Shown here: piece by piece, positions 31,531 through 42,680 of the stretch
Numbering within the stretch: position 1 is the first letter of the stretch
Layout of the letters: each line of letters starts with the position of its first letter
From: Bolinopsis microptera
Taxonomy: Eukaryota; Ctenophora; Tentaculata; Lobata; Bolinopsidae
Assembly (NCBI RefSeq): GCF_026151205.1
Contig: NC_087079.1
Location: 17,602,945 to 17,666,944, forward strand
Reading direction: 5' to 3'
DNA: 64,000 bases
The notes under the pieces: generated by a model
Told to the model about the DNA's origin: nothing
Databases searched by the model: none
What the model saw: the letters and a program-made list of their open reading frames with translations, nothing else
Position numbers and translations under genes: made by a program

Positions 31531-32720
31531 CCATGACATGCTGTACAAATTTCTTTGGGTTGCTTTCGGGTCGATACCTAGTATTTCGGGATGAGGGTGG
31601 TAGTTAGTGTACAATTATAGCTGTTGTTTATCGAATCTGTATTGCCGAGTACTGCAGCTCTGCCTTCGGGTAGTTCTTCTTAATCTATTACAATTTTATA
31701 TGAATGGGAAAAGCGAGCAACCGATTTCATTCTCGGCATCATTTTGCATTTGCAGACGGTTTAGGGCCTGTCGTGATATCATGGATCGCTTAGGTTCCAC
31801 TGCGGCCTCTATGTATCGCCAGAGCTTGTTCTCCGAGCTCAAGCTGCTTGATCAGGCCTTATATGGAATAATATAGTGTATCGCGTGTAATTGGATCCAA
31901 TTATAGGAGCTGCGTAATTATCGCAGCATATTGGTCTGGTATCACATGCTGAAACCCAGCATGCAGCTGGGCTAGATATTTTAGAAATAGAAGGATTGTT
32001 AATGAAAATCGAAGCGAAAATCATGTAACCCTAAGAGTATGTTTTCGAGGACTCTAAATGTAAGATTCAGTAAAACTCCGGTAGATTTACGTCATAAACC
32101 CCTAAATATATAACATGGTTAATCATCAATCATAAATATAATAATAAGTATATAACACCCTTCCAAGTTAATCGTAAAAGTCAACGTGAATTTAATGCCT
32201 CCTTAATTGCACATAAACTAAAAGAAGAACTCGCGTGCGCTGAAATATCTCAAAAGATGGTTTAGTCATTTTATCTACGAAACAATAACGCTTCCGCGCG
32301 TTAAGTAAAAACACATTCAAATCGTGACAGGTGAATTGCCCCACCGCAATTTTGAAAACTCAGGCAGTTAAACCAAAACTCGCGAATTTGAAAACGGGCA
32401 GTCACGAGATTAAAACACGAATTTCTACCTCATCTTCCCTTCCAAAATGGAAACTTCATATCTTCTTCAAAAAAAATCTCCCATAACTCGCAAATAGAGC
32501 ATTATTTCACAATATAGCTGCAATAATAAATCACAAAATTTCCAATATAAATAGTTAATCACGTTCTGAACATCAAAAGAATAAATTAGCCCAACCTATA
32601 AAAATATAGTCGAAATGGCAAATTTATGGTAAATGTTAAAATGTCAAAATACACGGCGTAAAATCCGGTAACACTAATACACGGCTCAAATCACTTTATT
32701 CTACGAGAAACAACCAACTT
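31530..32720. other. Non-coding interval downstream of the Gypsy remnant
   Basis: AT-rich. No gene seen. Some of it, close to 32720, may be 3' non-coding or LTR sequence of the Gypsy remnant, but no LTR pair could be recognised. Confidence 0.35.
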
Positions 32721-32724
32721 AAAC

Positions 32725-33685
32725 TCATCCTCCCTTCTGGCTATAGTTTAACCTATCAATAGGCTTGGTTACTCGACTGCTTGACCGGGTAAGTATTGCT
32801 ATTAGTGGTGGTTTTGCTATGCTTTTAGAAGGACTGGGTTCAGCCACTGGATGCTCGTTAATAATCGCATGCTGGTCATGCTCATCATTATAAGGCTTGC
32901 TAAGACTAGGTGCTGGCGGACATTTACTAACATCAGATTCAATAGCAATGGGTAGGCGACTGTTATCAGTCTCAGATTGTGCTGGTTGTGCAGGTTGTAG
33001 CTGTACTGTATATCTCGTCTTGAGCTGGTTTATATGTTTATCAACTACACCGTTCTCTCCCAATATCCTGTACACCTTGCTTCCTTGTCTAGCTTGCACG
33101 GTACCAACTTGCCAACTTTGCTTCCTGATATCCTTATAACAGACCGGATCTCCTACCTTAAACTCTCTGAATAAACCCTGCTCTATAACCTCCTGTTCCT
33201 GTCGAGTATATAAGGGTTTACACGGATAAAGTAAAGATAATCTGGTGCGCGTGAGTCGTCCGAACATCAGAGCACTGGGACATTGCTTTGACACGTAGTA
33301 GTGTGGAGTATTCCGATACGTGAGTAACCAAGCTGCAAGATTCTTGTTGTAGTCTGGATCGGTAGCTTGCATCTTCTTTAGAGCTTTCTTAAATGTTTGC
33401 ACCATACGCTCTGCAAGTCCGTTGCAATACGGAGTAGCAGGTGGAACTGAAATGTGATCAATTCCGTTACTCTCTAAGAATTCCTCCATTTCACTGGAGA
33501 CTAACTGTGGTCCTCTGTCTGACACGACTAATCTCGGCAATCCGTAGCTCTTTAATTGTCGCTTGCTGTATGAATCGACGACTACGAACCATTGCCTGTC
33601 GAATAGCTGTGCAAATTCGATATGAATCCTCTCCCAAGCTCTTGTAGCCGGGATCCACGGATGTGGGGTCGTCTTCTGAGATTAT
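32725..33685 (-). pseudogene. Ty3/Gypsy retrotransposon integrase, 3' end of pol (truncated)
   Basis: Minus-strand reading opens near TTPHPWIPATRAWERIHIEF and contains the integrase core: VVVDSYSK (first Asp), LPRLVVSDRGPQLVSSEM (second Asp), and CNGLAERMVQTFKKAL (Glu), then the C-terminal chromatin/GPY-like region (FKVGDPVCYKD) and a Pro/Ser-rich tail. About 20 residues normally found between the first Asp strand and the second are missing: DSYSK runs directly into RQLKSYGLPRL. A stop precedes the fragment, and protease, RT and RNase H are absent. The element is therefore dead. Parts of 33700-33870 are an unrelated dispersed repeat. Confidence 0.85.
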
Positions 33686-33707
33686 TTTGATTCATCTGGC
33701 ATGTGAT

Positions 33708-33868
33708 ATTCAGGTGCCTCAAAAATCATCTTAAAATTGAGTCAGAGATTTGGTATTTTGCAGGGCGTCTAGACGTTGACCAAATCGACAGCAAAATAGT
33801 TTCAAGTTTCAGGAGTATCGGGAAGTGGGTTTACTGGAACCCCTGTTTTACAACAGATTGTCGTGAAG
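33708..33868 (+). repeat. Dispersed repeat, copy of 31158-31318
   Basis: TTCAGGTGCCT through CAACAGATTGTCGTGAAG matches 31158-31318 at high identity. It abuts the broken 5' side of the Gypsy fragment. Confidence 0.7.
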
Positions 33869-33977
33869 TATATAATATATAATTATATATATTCTTTCAA
33901 CACGTACTACTATATAACAAATATTTGAGGATGACTGTAAAGGTATATTTTACCGAATTTGAAGTCAAGGCGTTGTT

Positions 33978-34152
33978 TTATTGTAGCGCAATGCACTACT
34001 GGGCCGCGCCGCGCATCAAATAATTCTTCTCGCAATAATTCTCAAATAATTCTTCTCGGTAGATCGGCGAGATGCACCACTAGCTGTGCCTCACCGAGCT
34101 GCGAAGGATTGACATCGTGAATCAATTGTTTTACTGACAGTTGTGGCTGACT

Positions 34153-34191
<39 letters not shown>

Positions 34192-34672
34192 ATTATATAT
34201 GTATGTACAAGAAAAACGGCGATTCTACAAACTTAAAGTTTCATGTTGCTCTATCCAGAGCCCTTGCGCTTGCAGTGGCGCGCGCCCGCCTCACGACTTG
34301 TGAAACAAGCGCGCCCGCAGTGGCGCGAAAGAACATTATGGTTAGGTGAAGTTTCATGCAAACGCAATCATCAGTGTCAGATTCGAATAACTTATTATTA
34401 CTAAATCCATATTTTCCTTACAGTTACAAGCTCATTCATAAAATTAACTGAACTAAATCAAAAACTAAATCAAAATCAAAACGAAACGAAACGAACCAAA
34501 AAAAAAAAAAACAATATTCCTAGAAGCATTTCTTTTGTAGGTTTACAACCTACCAGGATGCGCGCCGAGTTGGACTCGTCGACGGTTCTGTATGGAACAA
34601 ATATTTTACGAGTATCACCCGTTAACATTTCTTGAGCATAAATTTATTGGTGTGCCTACATTTGCTAATAAT
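33978..34672. repeat. Cluster of dispersed GC-rich repeats and an AT microsatellite
   Basis: 33978-34130 belongs to the GATCGGCGAGATGC / GACATCGT family. 34157-34185 is a TA dinucleotide run. 34258-34330 (AGAGCCCTTGCGCTTGCAG, GGCGCGCGCCCGCCTC) is repeated at 36975-37045. None codes for protein. Confidence 0.55.
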
Positions 34673-35262
34673 AGGTAGTGCGCCATCGACAGTGAGCCGC
34701 GCGTGCCGACTGTAGGATGGTTTTTTAGCGCTAATTTCGGCCAGCACAATTTTCTTCAAACAAATAAATATTGAGTATCCTTCCCGACCTCCGATTGCAA
34801 CAAAAATTGGTAAGCTTACTCATAGACTTACAAGGAAAGTGTCCGAAAAATTTAAAACATATCCAACCATCAAACATTATGTTACAGCTAAAAGCAGCGT
34901 ATTTTACCCCATTTTGATCACTATATCAACTCCGATATCCACCAAATTTTTGGGACAGTTGTAAAAGCCCTATTGGAAGGTCGTCGCCAATTTTCAGAAT
35001 GATCCCATTCAAGGAACTAAAGATATATCCAAATAATACGACAAAAATCAACGAATTTGGTCGAATTTGGTCAAATTACGCGACTTTTACAGCTACTTTT
35101 GCTCCAAAAGCCGCGCACCATCAAATATGGCACCTAGGCGAAATTCACTGATCTTTCCAAAAAGGTATGACAAATTTGGTATTGTGAAAATTCTCACAGT
35201 CTCTAGAAAACAATGGTACAAAAATTTTTAAAAACCGAGCAAGTTTATTTTTATCGTGCACC
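34672..35262 (-). repeat. Dispersed ~600-bp repeat, copy 2 (inverted)
   Basis: Reverse-complement match of 8113-8720 over nearly the full length, ending at the TTTATTTTTATCGTGCAC segment. Confidence 0.7.
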
Positions 35263-36300
35263 CCCTACTAATAAGTTCTTTCCTCCTATTTAGTAGATGG
35301 CGCACGTTATATCTCCGCCAAAAGCACATCCAATTTGATACGTATGCAATGTGTCTATAACTTTCTTGATTATGCACTAAGTTGGCGTTCCACAACCAAA
35401 ATTGAACGGGGAATACTTTAAGATCAATTTCGAGGCACCTCGACAAAAGCTTCTTACGCTATTGTGCTTTTTATGGAGAAATACGTCAGTAGCGTTTTTG
35501 AGCTTGTTATTCTCTTTCAAAAGTATTCCGAGTGATTTGTATAAGTGCATATATTAACTCTGATTACATTGCAAAATAATTTGTCTCGATTCATGAAGTT
35601 TGAAAGAAGTTACAGCAATGCGCGCAATTTGGGGAGTGTGCTTTTTGCGGAGATATAAGTATAACCTGCGCCTTAGTAGATTGTCATTTTTATTTAAAAT
35701 AATATAAAGTTTTTCAGCAAGGCAGAGATGACAATTTTTCGTACTTCCCTTATATACGGATGAGCAATAAATCCATTAATGAATTATGATATGCAAGTTC
35801 TAATTTTTAAAGTTTTGGTTTTTTATGAATGAACGATGGGGGTTGCATCGTAATTTTCAATTCTTATATTCACGTACAGCGTATATCATATATTAAATAA
35901 AATTATATTTTTATGTATTATATGATTTTGTAAACATTGGCCGGTGTACCAAAAACCGGTCCCCAAACAAAAAGCATGTTGGATTATTTTCCAAAATTTT
36001 TTATACGAGGTTTGTTTATCTTTCAACACTTATATTTTCTTAAACAGCTCCGTCTGGTTTCGCAGCTTCTCCGTCTCGAGTTTGATCAAAGAGCTTGTAC
36101 GTATGTGAACTGAAACGGGTATAAAAAATACAAAATATTTGTGCTCTTTCTTTTCCTTTTCTACTAGCTGCAACCGTTGCTTCATATTATATCACTGCAG
36201 TTTCCAAGCATTGTCCTTTCAGTGGGCACATTTCCGGCTTCCTGCAAGTGCATTTGCACGATTCAATTATAAAATCCCAAAAAACCTTACTGGCTGGAGC
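35262..36300. other. AT-rich non-coding interval
   Basis: No gene supported. Short ORFs at 35228-35446 and 36139-36561 have no motif, and the latter includes a MITE. Confidence 0.4.
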
Positions 36301-36312
36301 CTATCTCCAAAA

Positions 36313-36461
36313 CAGGGACAAAAGGATTTCGCGATTATTTTGGCCAAATTTCGCGGTACCGCGAAATTTAACAGGCTGTACATTAAACTACACATAAAAT
36401 TTGTCGCGGAGAATGGGAAATTTCGCGATTTCGTACATGCCGCGAAATCCTTTTGTCCCTG
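36313..36461. mobile_element. hAT-type MITE, 149 bp
   Basis: Perfect inverted ends, CAGGGACAAAAGGATTTC and its complement, flanked by an exact 8-bp duplication CTCCAAAA (36305-36312 and 36462-36469). The interior holds the palindromic string AAATTTCGCGGTACCGCG. No coding capacity. Confidence 0.85.
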
Positions 36462-36527
36462 CTCCAAAAGTAAAATAAATAAAAACTTTCGTCGGTTTTT
36501 TGGGCCGAATAAAATGGCGCGCGCGCG

Positions 36528-36600
36528 ACAGCAGCAGTTAGCAGCAGTCATCAGCAGTTAGTAGCAGTTAGCAGCAGTTAGCAACAGTCAGCAGCAGTTT
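36528..36600. repeat. Short tandem GCAGCAGTTA-type repeat
   Basis: About eight degenerate copies of a 9-12 bp unit (AGCAGCAGT, TAGCAGTTAGC). Confidence 0.7.
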
Positions 36601-36619
36601 TTTGCACTAGAGTCCCCCT

Positions 36620-37870
36620 GTGATCGTAGCTCGATGCGTTACTGAGCCGCGCATCGCATCCAATATTTTTTGTTCTCGCAACCACTTTCTCGCAACTACT
36701 TCGTTAAATTAAATCGGCGACATGCGCTAATGCGTTACTTTCTACTGGGCCTCGCCGATGGGCCTTGACGATGTCAAGAATTGACATCGTCAATTATTGG
36801 AGGACTTCGCCGCTTCGACGCGCCGCGCGAATTAGCATTCTTGCTTCGCAGAGCAACGATCTGGAAGGGTCGACATTACATCGTCAATCAATGTCAATTA
36901 ATGCATCTCACAATTACTATAAATTTATTGATACACATTATATATTACTAACGTTAACATTAGTGTATTACTTTATCCAGAGCCCTTGCGCTTGCAGTGG
37001 CGCGCGCCCGCCTCTTAACTTGTGAAACAATCGCGTCTGCAGTGGCGATTTATTGTATTTGATTTAGGAAGTGATTCATGTAGCTCACACGTACGTTTTT
37101 TCCGCCCCAAATCTGAACGGGAAATATAATTCTCGATGGGTCAGTAACTGTAAATAATAAAATTATCCATCAGCCATGGTAGTGATTTACAGTATGACCA
37201 ATGACACCGAAACCTCGTGTCTCGGTATCCCTTTAAATGGCAGTTTGTGGCATGGTGTCCAGGCTAGACTCCTCTGATTACTGATATCGATTAATATGTT
37301 TATAATAATAAATCAACTTTGATACCAGTTATTATTAGCGTGGCTGACATGAATTCAAAATCAATTTTTGTGATAGCAATTTTCATCGCAGCTCAGCGCG
37401 GCACAGTAGTGCATTTCGCCGATCTAGCGAGGAGAAGCCTCATTGAGTGCACGGCGCGGCACAGTAACGCATCGCGCTACAATAGCAGCTCAGCTGCTAA
37501 GCAGCTGACCAACGAATTTTGGCCTGTGACTGCGAGCGTGCTAAATCACTCTACAGTCGATCTTTGAGATTGTTCTAAAAGGGCCCTCAACGGTTGTAAC
37601 CAACTTCCATCGATGTATTTTCGAACGCTGATTCCGAATCACCCCCCATGATATAGGGTTAAAATGCTCACCTGACGAGATATTGGCGTTTTCCTTAAAA
37701 AGTTTTCCTTAAAAATTTTGCTTTCATTAATATTTGATCATCTCTAGACATCTCCCTTCATGAATTATAATGTTGAGAGCATTGTTTACGGTACAGGCTA
37801 GATCCGATTAAATTATCAAGATATTTTTATGAAAATTTTTGATGATCTTATATATTATATAATTATGTTT
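36620..37870. repeat. Dispersed GC-rich repeats, no gene
   Basis: 36625-36900 and 37385-37500 (inverted relative to each other) carry the GATCTAGC/GATCGGCGA and GGCGCGGCACAGTA motifs of the family also at 24.2 and 34.0 kb. 36975-37045 is the second copy of the 34258 repeat. Nothing coding is recognised. Confidence 0.45.
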
Positions 37871-38440
37871 TGATTCGATTTTCTGGGTCACGAAATCCTC
37901 TCCGAACCTCCACGTGGTGTGGCCTGGTTGGCACTAACGGGTGGTGTGCTCTCTTGTTGAGTACAAAGGTTGGGACTTGCCAACTCAAAGTTCCCATAGG
38001 AACCAGGAAGTCAACACTAACAGCTACCAAGCACCAGGAAATTTTTCTTTCAGATATCAGGTTACAAGATAGTACACACACAAACGACGATACGTTAGAC
38101 ACAGATACATAGCTCTAAGAGCTATTAAATCACCAGGAAATTCTCTTTCAGCTTTCAGGTCCCATCGAAGTCACCCACCACAGAGCTAGGGATCCCAATT
38201 CGCTCATCCTGACTACAAGGACACACTGATAATGAGTAGTCTTGGCACTTCTCCCTCCAGTAACCACTTTTCAGGTCTTTTCAGTTAAGACAGCTAATGC
38301 GTTGGGGCTGACACACGCTAGACACAGGCTCGTGATAAGACAGTGTTAGGGATGTCAACTCTGACTACGAGGACACACTGATAGCGAGAATTCCTGGCAC
38401 TTCTTCCTCCAGTAACCACTTTTCAGGGGACCGGGTTAGC
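37870..38440. repeat. Tandemly duplicated ~90-bp segments
   Basis: 38187-38277 and 38347-38437 are diverged copies sharing CTACAAGGACACACTGATA / CTACGAGGACACACTGATA and CTCCAGTAACCACTTTTCAG. An imperfect inverted pair (CCGGGTTAGCTTTGC at about 38440, GCAAAGCTAACCGGACC at about 38704) follows and encloses about 265 bp. The nature is unknown. Confidence 0.4.
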
Positions 38441-38924
38441 TTTGCCACACTCTTTATTGATGTGTGACTGGACGCTCTACAATCATCTAGTAGCCAGCAG
38501 TGTTTGAATGACACCCCTACTGCAACTGGTTCTATTCAGTTCTACAGCGGAAGTTCTCAACACTCGAAAACAGTTCATCTCGGACATCCTGCAGAGATGC
38601 TTTTTCACAGCCTGCCCCATTACACGGGGAACCCTTAGATCTACAGTACCCTGGTGAACAGCATAGCTCACTAAAGCATAGTGGACTTCTTTAGTTCTGT
38701 GACGCAAAGCTAACCGGACCAGGAATAAACATCATTGCAATGCTTAGGGGATGCAAATAGGACATACAACGTTTAACGATTTACTCGAACTTTTGATTCA
38801 TTTTTTAGCTCGACGATACATGGTATCATTTCAGGACAGATATTCCTTCTTCAGGTTCATTGAGGAAATTGTACCCGCTATTTGCGTTATACATGGCAAG
38901 TATCTGGACTAATGATAACTTAGG

Positions 38925-39500
38925 ATCTCAGATTCCCAGGCTGCATTTAAAGCGCTTAACAGCACCAGTTTTAACTCCAGGTTTGTTCTGAACATCTCAG
39001 ACCAACTCAACTCACTAGGTATTCTCATCGAGTAGAACTCCAGGACATGAAGGAGTATACGGTAAAGAACTAGCGGACGAATTCGCAAGGGACGATCAAT
39101 CCAACAACATCCCCATAGGACCAGAACCCTTCCTCCCAATTAGGCCACACTCAGTGACAAAGGAACATTCCACTTGAGATGTTCCTCCACAAATATAAAT
39201 ACAGGAACTTTAATTTTTCTGGAACTCACATCAGATGGCTTACATGGTCGCTTTCAGGATAGGTCACAGCCCACTAGTTTATTTTCAGAACGTGGCAAAC
39301 AACGTCAACTTCGAGACGCAAGATTGTGAACACTTTTCAGGAGAAGCAGAAACATCCCAGCACCTCCTCTGCAAGTGCATCCAGATCATGACGTTCAGAA
39401 TGAGGATAATTGGTAAACTCTACCTTAAAAACAGTAAACTACAATCATATCTTCAAATTTGTGGAACAGTCGACAAGACTGGATAGGGAAAACCCTTTTG
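38925..39500 (+). pseudogene. Degraded LINE ORF2 3' end: RNase H and Cys-His tail
   Basis: In shifting plus-strand frames the sequence reads SDSQAAFKALNSTSFNSRFV, then TPGHEGVYGKELADEFARDD, then FSGTHIRW, then GHSPLVYFQNVANN and AETSQHLLCKC. These are the RNase H domain (SDSQAA, GxELAD) and the terminal Cys-His motif typical of I/Jockey/R1-group LINEs. Frameshifts and stops break it into at least three pieces, so it is not functional. It probably belongs to the same clade as the fragment at 3890-4375. Confidence 0.75.
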
Positions 39501-40018
39501 GGTAACCTCCTAGGATTCTTCGCCAGGAACTTTCGCTAAATCCCATACTAGGAACTCAACCTAGGCCCATCTCTGCATAGAGACATATCTCCCAGGCTTT
39601 GACCTTGCTCGGAAGTCCCTTGTCTGCCCGCAGAAGTACTACAACGGAAGTGGGTTTGCTCTGAGACAGGTAGTGACAGCTTCAAGACTCCAGGGGTCTG
39701 TTGCATTGATATTTATTATTTTATGATTTCGTATATACTTTGGGAGTCCTGGCGTGCAGCTAGCAGGAGTTGCATTCTGTGGGCACGGTGAGAAGGCCTC
39801 CATCTTTTAGTAAGAGGCCAGAAACCGTTGACCAGAACAGAGAGAGAGAGAGAGAGATTCGATTTTCTGATTTGTATCACCTAGTCTAGGGTGTGAGCTA
39901 ACGATTCCATTGGATCTTTGCAAAATTACACATCCGTGTAAAATCTCGTCTATTATCTCAGACGAACGGTCAGGAAGATATTTCTCTCAAAGATCAAGTA
40001 TCTTCTTAGGATACCCCT

Positions 40019-40311
40019 CAGTGGCGTAACGTTGCCTGTTGAATCGTTGATGCCCCCTGCTGAAAAAGTGCCCCACCTGTTGGCGTTCCCTCTCCTTTTG
40101 GCGCCCCTCCCTAAAATTAAACAAATTAGATGCTTTTAGAGGATACACTGGTAAAATCTCTAAAAATTTGTGTTTCTAGAGCAAAACATGCAGTTTTGCT
40201 TGTACTGTAGTTAAGTTTTTCAAAATTGTCCCACATTCAAACGACGATTTGGCGCCCCCTAAGATGGTGCCCCCCCCCCACACAGTCGGGGGGCCCTTCA
40301 TTACGCCACTG
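40019..40311. mobile_element. hAT-type MITE, 293 bp, with perfect TSD
   Basis: Ends CAGTGGCGTAACG and ATTACGCCACTG with exact 8-bp duplications ATACCCCT at 40011-40018 and 40312-40319. The interior resembles the element at 9325-9647 (CCTGTTG, CCCCTCCCTAAAATT, AGCAAAAC, GCAGTTTTGCT), so both are one family. It lies about 100 bp before the PARG start codon. Confidence 0.9.
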
Positions 40312-40409
40312 ATACCCCTTCAATACATTACATAAATGCGCACTGTAAACAAAGCACTATACTATTCTATTTAAGATTTATTGACTATGAATATTCCTTT
40401 AGGAAAAAA

Positions 40410-41798
40410 ATGGGTACACGGCTCATTCTGCCTCATGAAGTTCCCAATCATTGGGATAAAGTGTTAGATGTTCTGTGTCATGTGAAATGGTCTCCTATGG
40501 ATCTCATCTCTGCTATTGACAATATCAGAAAATACTCCTACAAACAAGTTAAAGAAATGCCGGCTGCGAGTCGGTTTTCAGGATTTTTAGGTTTTTTGAA
40601 GGATGCCAGTTGTGTTGGGGGGAATCCTGACCTGTTTTGGGGAGACTGTGGTTTTTCACATCATAATCCAGATTCATTTGTAAAAGGATGGTTTTTAGCT
40701 CACACTGTTCCATTTATTGCTCAGCTTGTTATGGACATGCCTCAAACCTTCCCATCTGGACTATCAACTTTGAATACAGCAGATGATCATATCCAAATGA
40801 CATGCCTTACCAAACACCAGTGTGCTTCATTGTTAGCCTGCTCATTTTTCTCTGCATTTCATCATAGTGCCGCTCCAAAGAAGACAACAATAAACTTTGA
40901 CGGCATATTTATAACTCTCAATCAGAAATGTCCTCAAAACGTTGCTAAACTCTGTATGATAATGAACTATTTTGAGAGATGTAGGTTGAAAATGTATAAT
41001 GCATCTCAAGCATTGATAATCAATAGGCTACACAATATATCACCTTATACAGCTAGTAAATGGGCTTCAATCACATCACCTCTATCTGAGTTCACAGTTG
41101 ATGAAAATGGATCCATCAATGATGCAGGTCCGGAGTCACTTCATGCTGACTTTGCAAATAGGTGGATTGGTGGTGGGGTTTTGAAACGGGGTTCAGTTCA
41201 AGAAGAGATAATGTTCTCTATTTGTACTGAGCTGCTCACTACAATACATATCTGTGACATGATGAATGACAATGAAGCAATTGTGATCACTGGTGCTGAG
41301 GACTTTTCTTTACACAAGGGATACAGCAGAGACCTCAAGTTTATTGGAAATGCTCCCACGTCTCAAGATGTGGTGAGCAGAGTGGCTATGGACGCAACAC
41401 GTTTCAGAGGAGACAAGGATCACATGAGACAATACAGTGAAGCTGTTATTTTGAGAGAGCTCAACAAAGCTCATGTTGCTTTTAATCATGAGTATCCAGC
41501 TCCTGGTGCACCTGTTGCTACAGGTAATTGGGGCTGTGGAGCGTTTGGGGGCCACATTCAGTTGAAGTCTATGTTACAGTGGATTGCTGCCAGTGCCTGC
41601 TCGAGACCTGTTACCTACTTTACCTTCAAGGACCCAAACTGCAGTGGAATGGGAGAGATGACGAGGTTCCTGAAAGAGAAGAACTTGACTGTAGGAAGGT
41701 TGTTTGAGGAGGTGAGATTATTTGCTGCTCAGATTGAGCCTCAAGACAAACCTAAAGATGAATTGTTTCAACACTTGTGGGCTACCTTTAAAGATTAA
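40410..41798 (+). CDS. PARG: Poly(ADP-ribose) glycohydrolase, catalytic domain protein
   Basis: A single open exon of 462 codons. The PARG signature is complete: IGGGVLKRGSVQEEIMF (residues about 253-269) has the GGG loop that binds ADP-ribose and the catalytic Gln-Glu-Glu (264-266). Downstream, GNWGCGAFGGHIQLKS (about 371-386) is the second conserved macrodomain loop, and PVTYFTF closes the core. PARG hydrolyses ribose-ribose bonds in poly(ADP-ribose) in the nucleus and cytosol during DNA-damage signalling. The length fits the accessory-plus-catalytic domains alone, without the long regulatory N-terminus of vertebrate PARG. The ATG chosen follows a likely splice acceptor (TCCTTTAG at about 40402), so a 5' UTR or short upstream exon may exist. 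A truncated duplicate follows at 42273. Confidence 0.9.
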   Translation: MGTRLILPHEVPNHWDKVLDVLCHVKWSPMDLISAIDNIRKYSYKQVKEMPAASRFSGFLGFLKDASCVGGNPDLFWGDCGFSHHNPDSFVKGWFLAHTVPFIAQLVMDMPQTFPSGLSTLNTADDHIQMTCLTKHQCASLLACSFFSAFHHSAAPKKTTINFDGIFITLNQKCPQNVAKLCMIMNYFERCRLKMYNASQALIINRLHNISPYTASKWASITSPLSEFTVDENGSINDAGPESLHADFANRWIGGGVLKRGSVQEEIMFSICTELLTTIHICDMMNDNEAIVITGAEDFSLHKGYSRDLKFIGNAPTSQDVVSRVAMDATRFRGDKDHMRQYSEAVILRELNKAHVAFNHEYPAPGAPVATGNWGCGAFGGHIQLKSMLQWIAASACSRPVTYFTFKDPNCSGMGEMTRFLKEKNLTVGRLFEEVRLFAAQIEPQDKPKDELFQHLWATFKD

Positions 41799-42234
41799 AT
41801 GCACAAAGGCTTTGGGATTAAGAGCAGGAAAAACAGTGATTTTTTGCTTGTTTTTTTTTGTTTTATACCATGCTTGATTAAAAATTAAGTTTAGATAATA
41901 TTCAGAAGTAATTGAGAGATTATGATATCTAGATAATTTGTTGCCTGTTTCATATTTAATTAAGTTCAGTTTTTTGATATTATCTATGTTTTGATTTTGA
42001 TGCTTTTAATTACTTTACATTACGAGGACATATTTACAGTTTATTAGTTGGTGTTTTTATGTTCGAAAAATGCTGATATTAGAATTCAATTTTAGGCAAT
42101 ATTTGTAACGTTATTTGTGTACACCTTCACACTGCATGCATTCCAGTCTACTTAAAACTATTAACACTATACTTTATATCCAATTGTACCACAGAACCAG
42201 GGCATTTTAAAAAGCAATACATGAAATGTTTTTA

Positions 42235-42520
42235 AGATTTATTGACAATAAATATTTGTTTCTAGGAAGAATATGGGTAAGCGGCTCATTCTGCCTCATG
42301 AGGTTCCTAATCAATGGGATAAAGTGTTAGATGTTCTGTGTCATGTGAAATGGTCTCCTATGGATCTCATCTCTGCTATTGACAATATCAGAAAATACTC
42401 CTACAAACAAGTTAAAGAAATGCCGGCTGCGAGTCGGTTTTCAGGATTTTTAGGTTTTTTGAAGGATGCCAGTTGTGTTGGGGGGAATCCTAACCTGTTT
42501 TGGGGAGACTGTGGTTTTTC
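42235..42520 (+). pseudogene. Truncated tandem duplicate of the PARG 5' end
   Basis: 42273 onward reads MGKRLILPHEVPNQWDKVL and stays nearly identical to PARG for about 82 residues, to FWGDCGFS; the upstream TTTAAGATTTATTGAC and TCTAGGA acceptor-like sequence is copied too. Homology stops at a 21-bp near-palindrome CAGTATTGCT-GAGCAATACTG (42520-42540), after which 36 unrelated codons run to a stop at 42632. It lacks the GGG-QEE active site and cannot be a glycohydrolase. It could still supply a 5' exon to the gene that follows, but no donor site was convincing. Confidence 0.8.
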
Positions 42521-42680
42521 AGTATTGCTGAGCAATACTGAAAAGGAGATACGCACCTCAGGCCATCCCAACTTGTTGGAGAGACCTGCCCTTGTATCTT
42601 GTTGTGTATATAAAATTCATTGCAAATACTAAGTTAAGTATACTAAGTAAAAATACTAAGTTAAATATAGAACTACACAG

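Noticed and set aside
38483-38707. 74-aa minus ORF as a gene
   Set aside because: No recognised motif, lies inside an imperfect inverted repeat and beside LINE debris.
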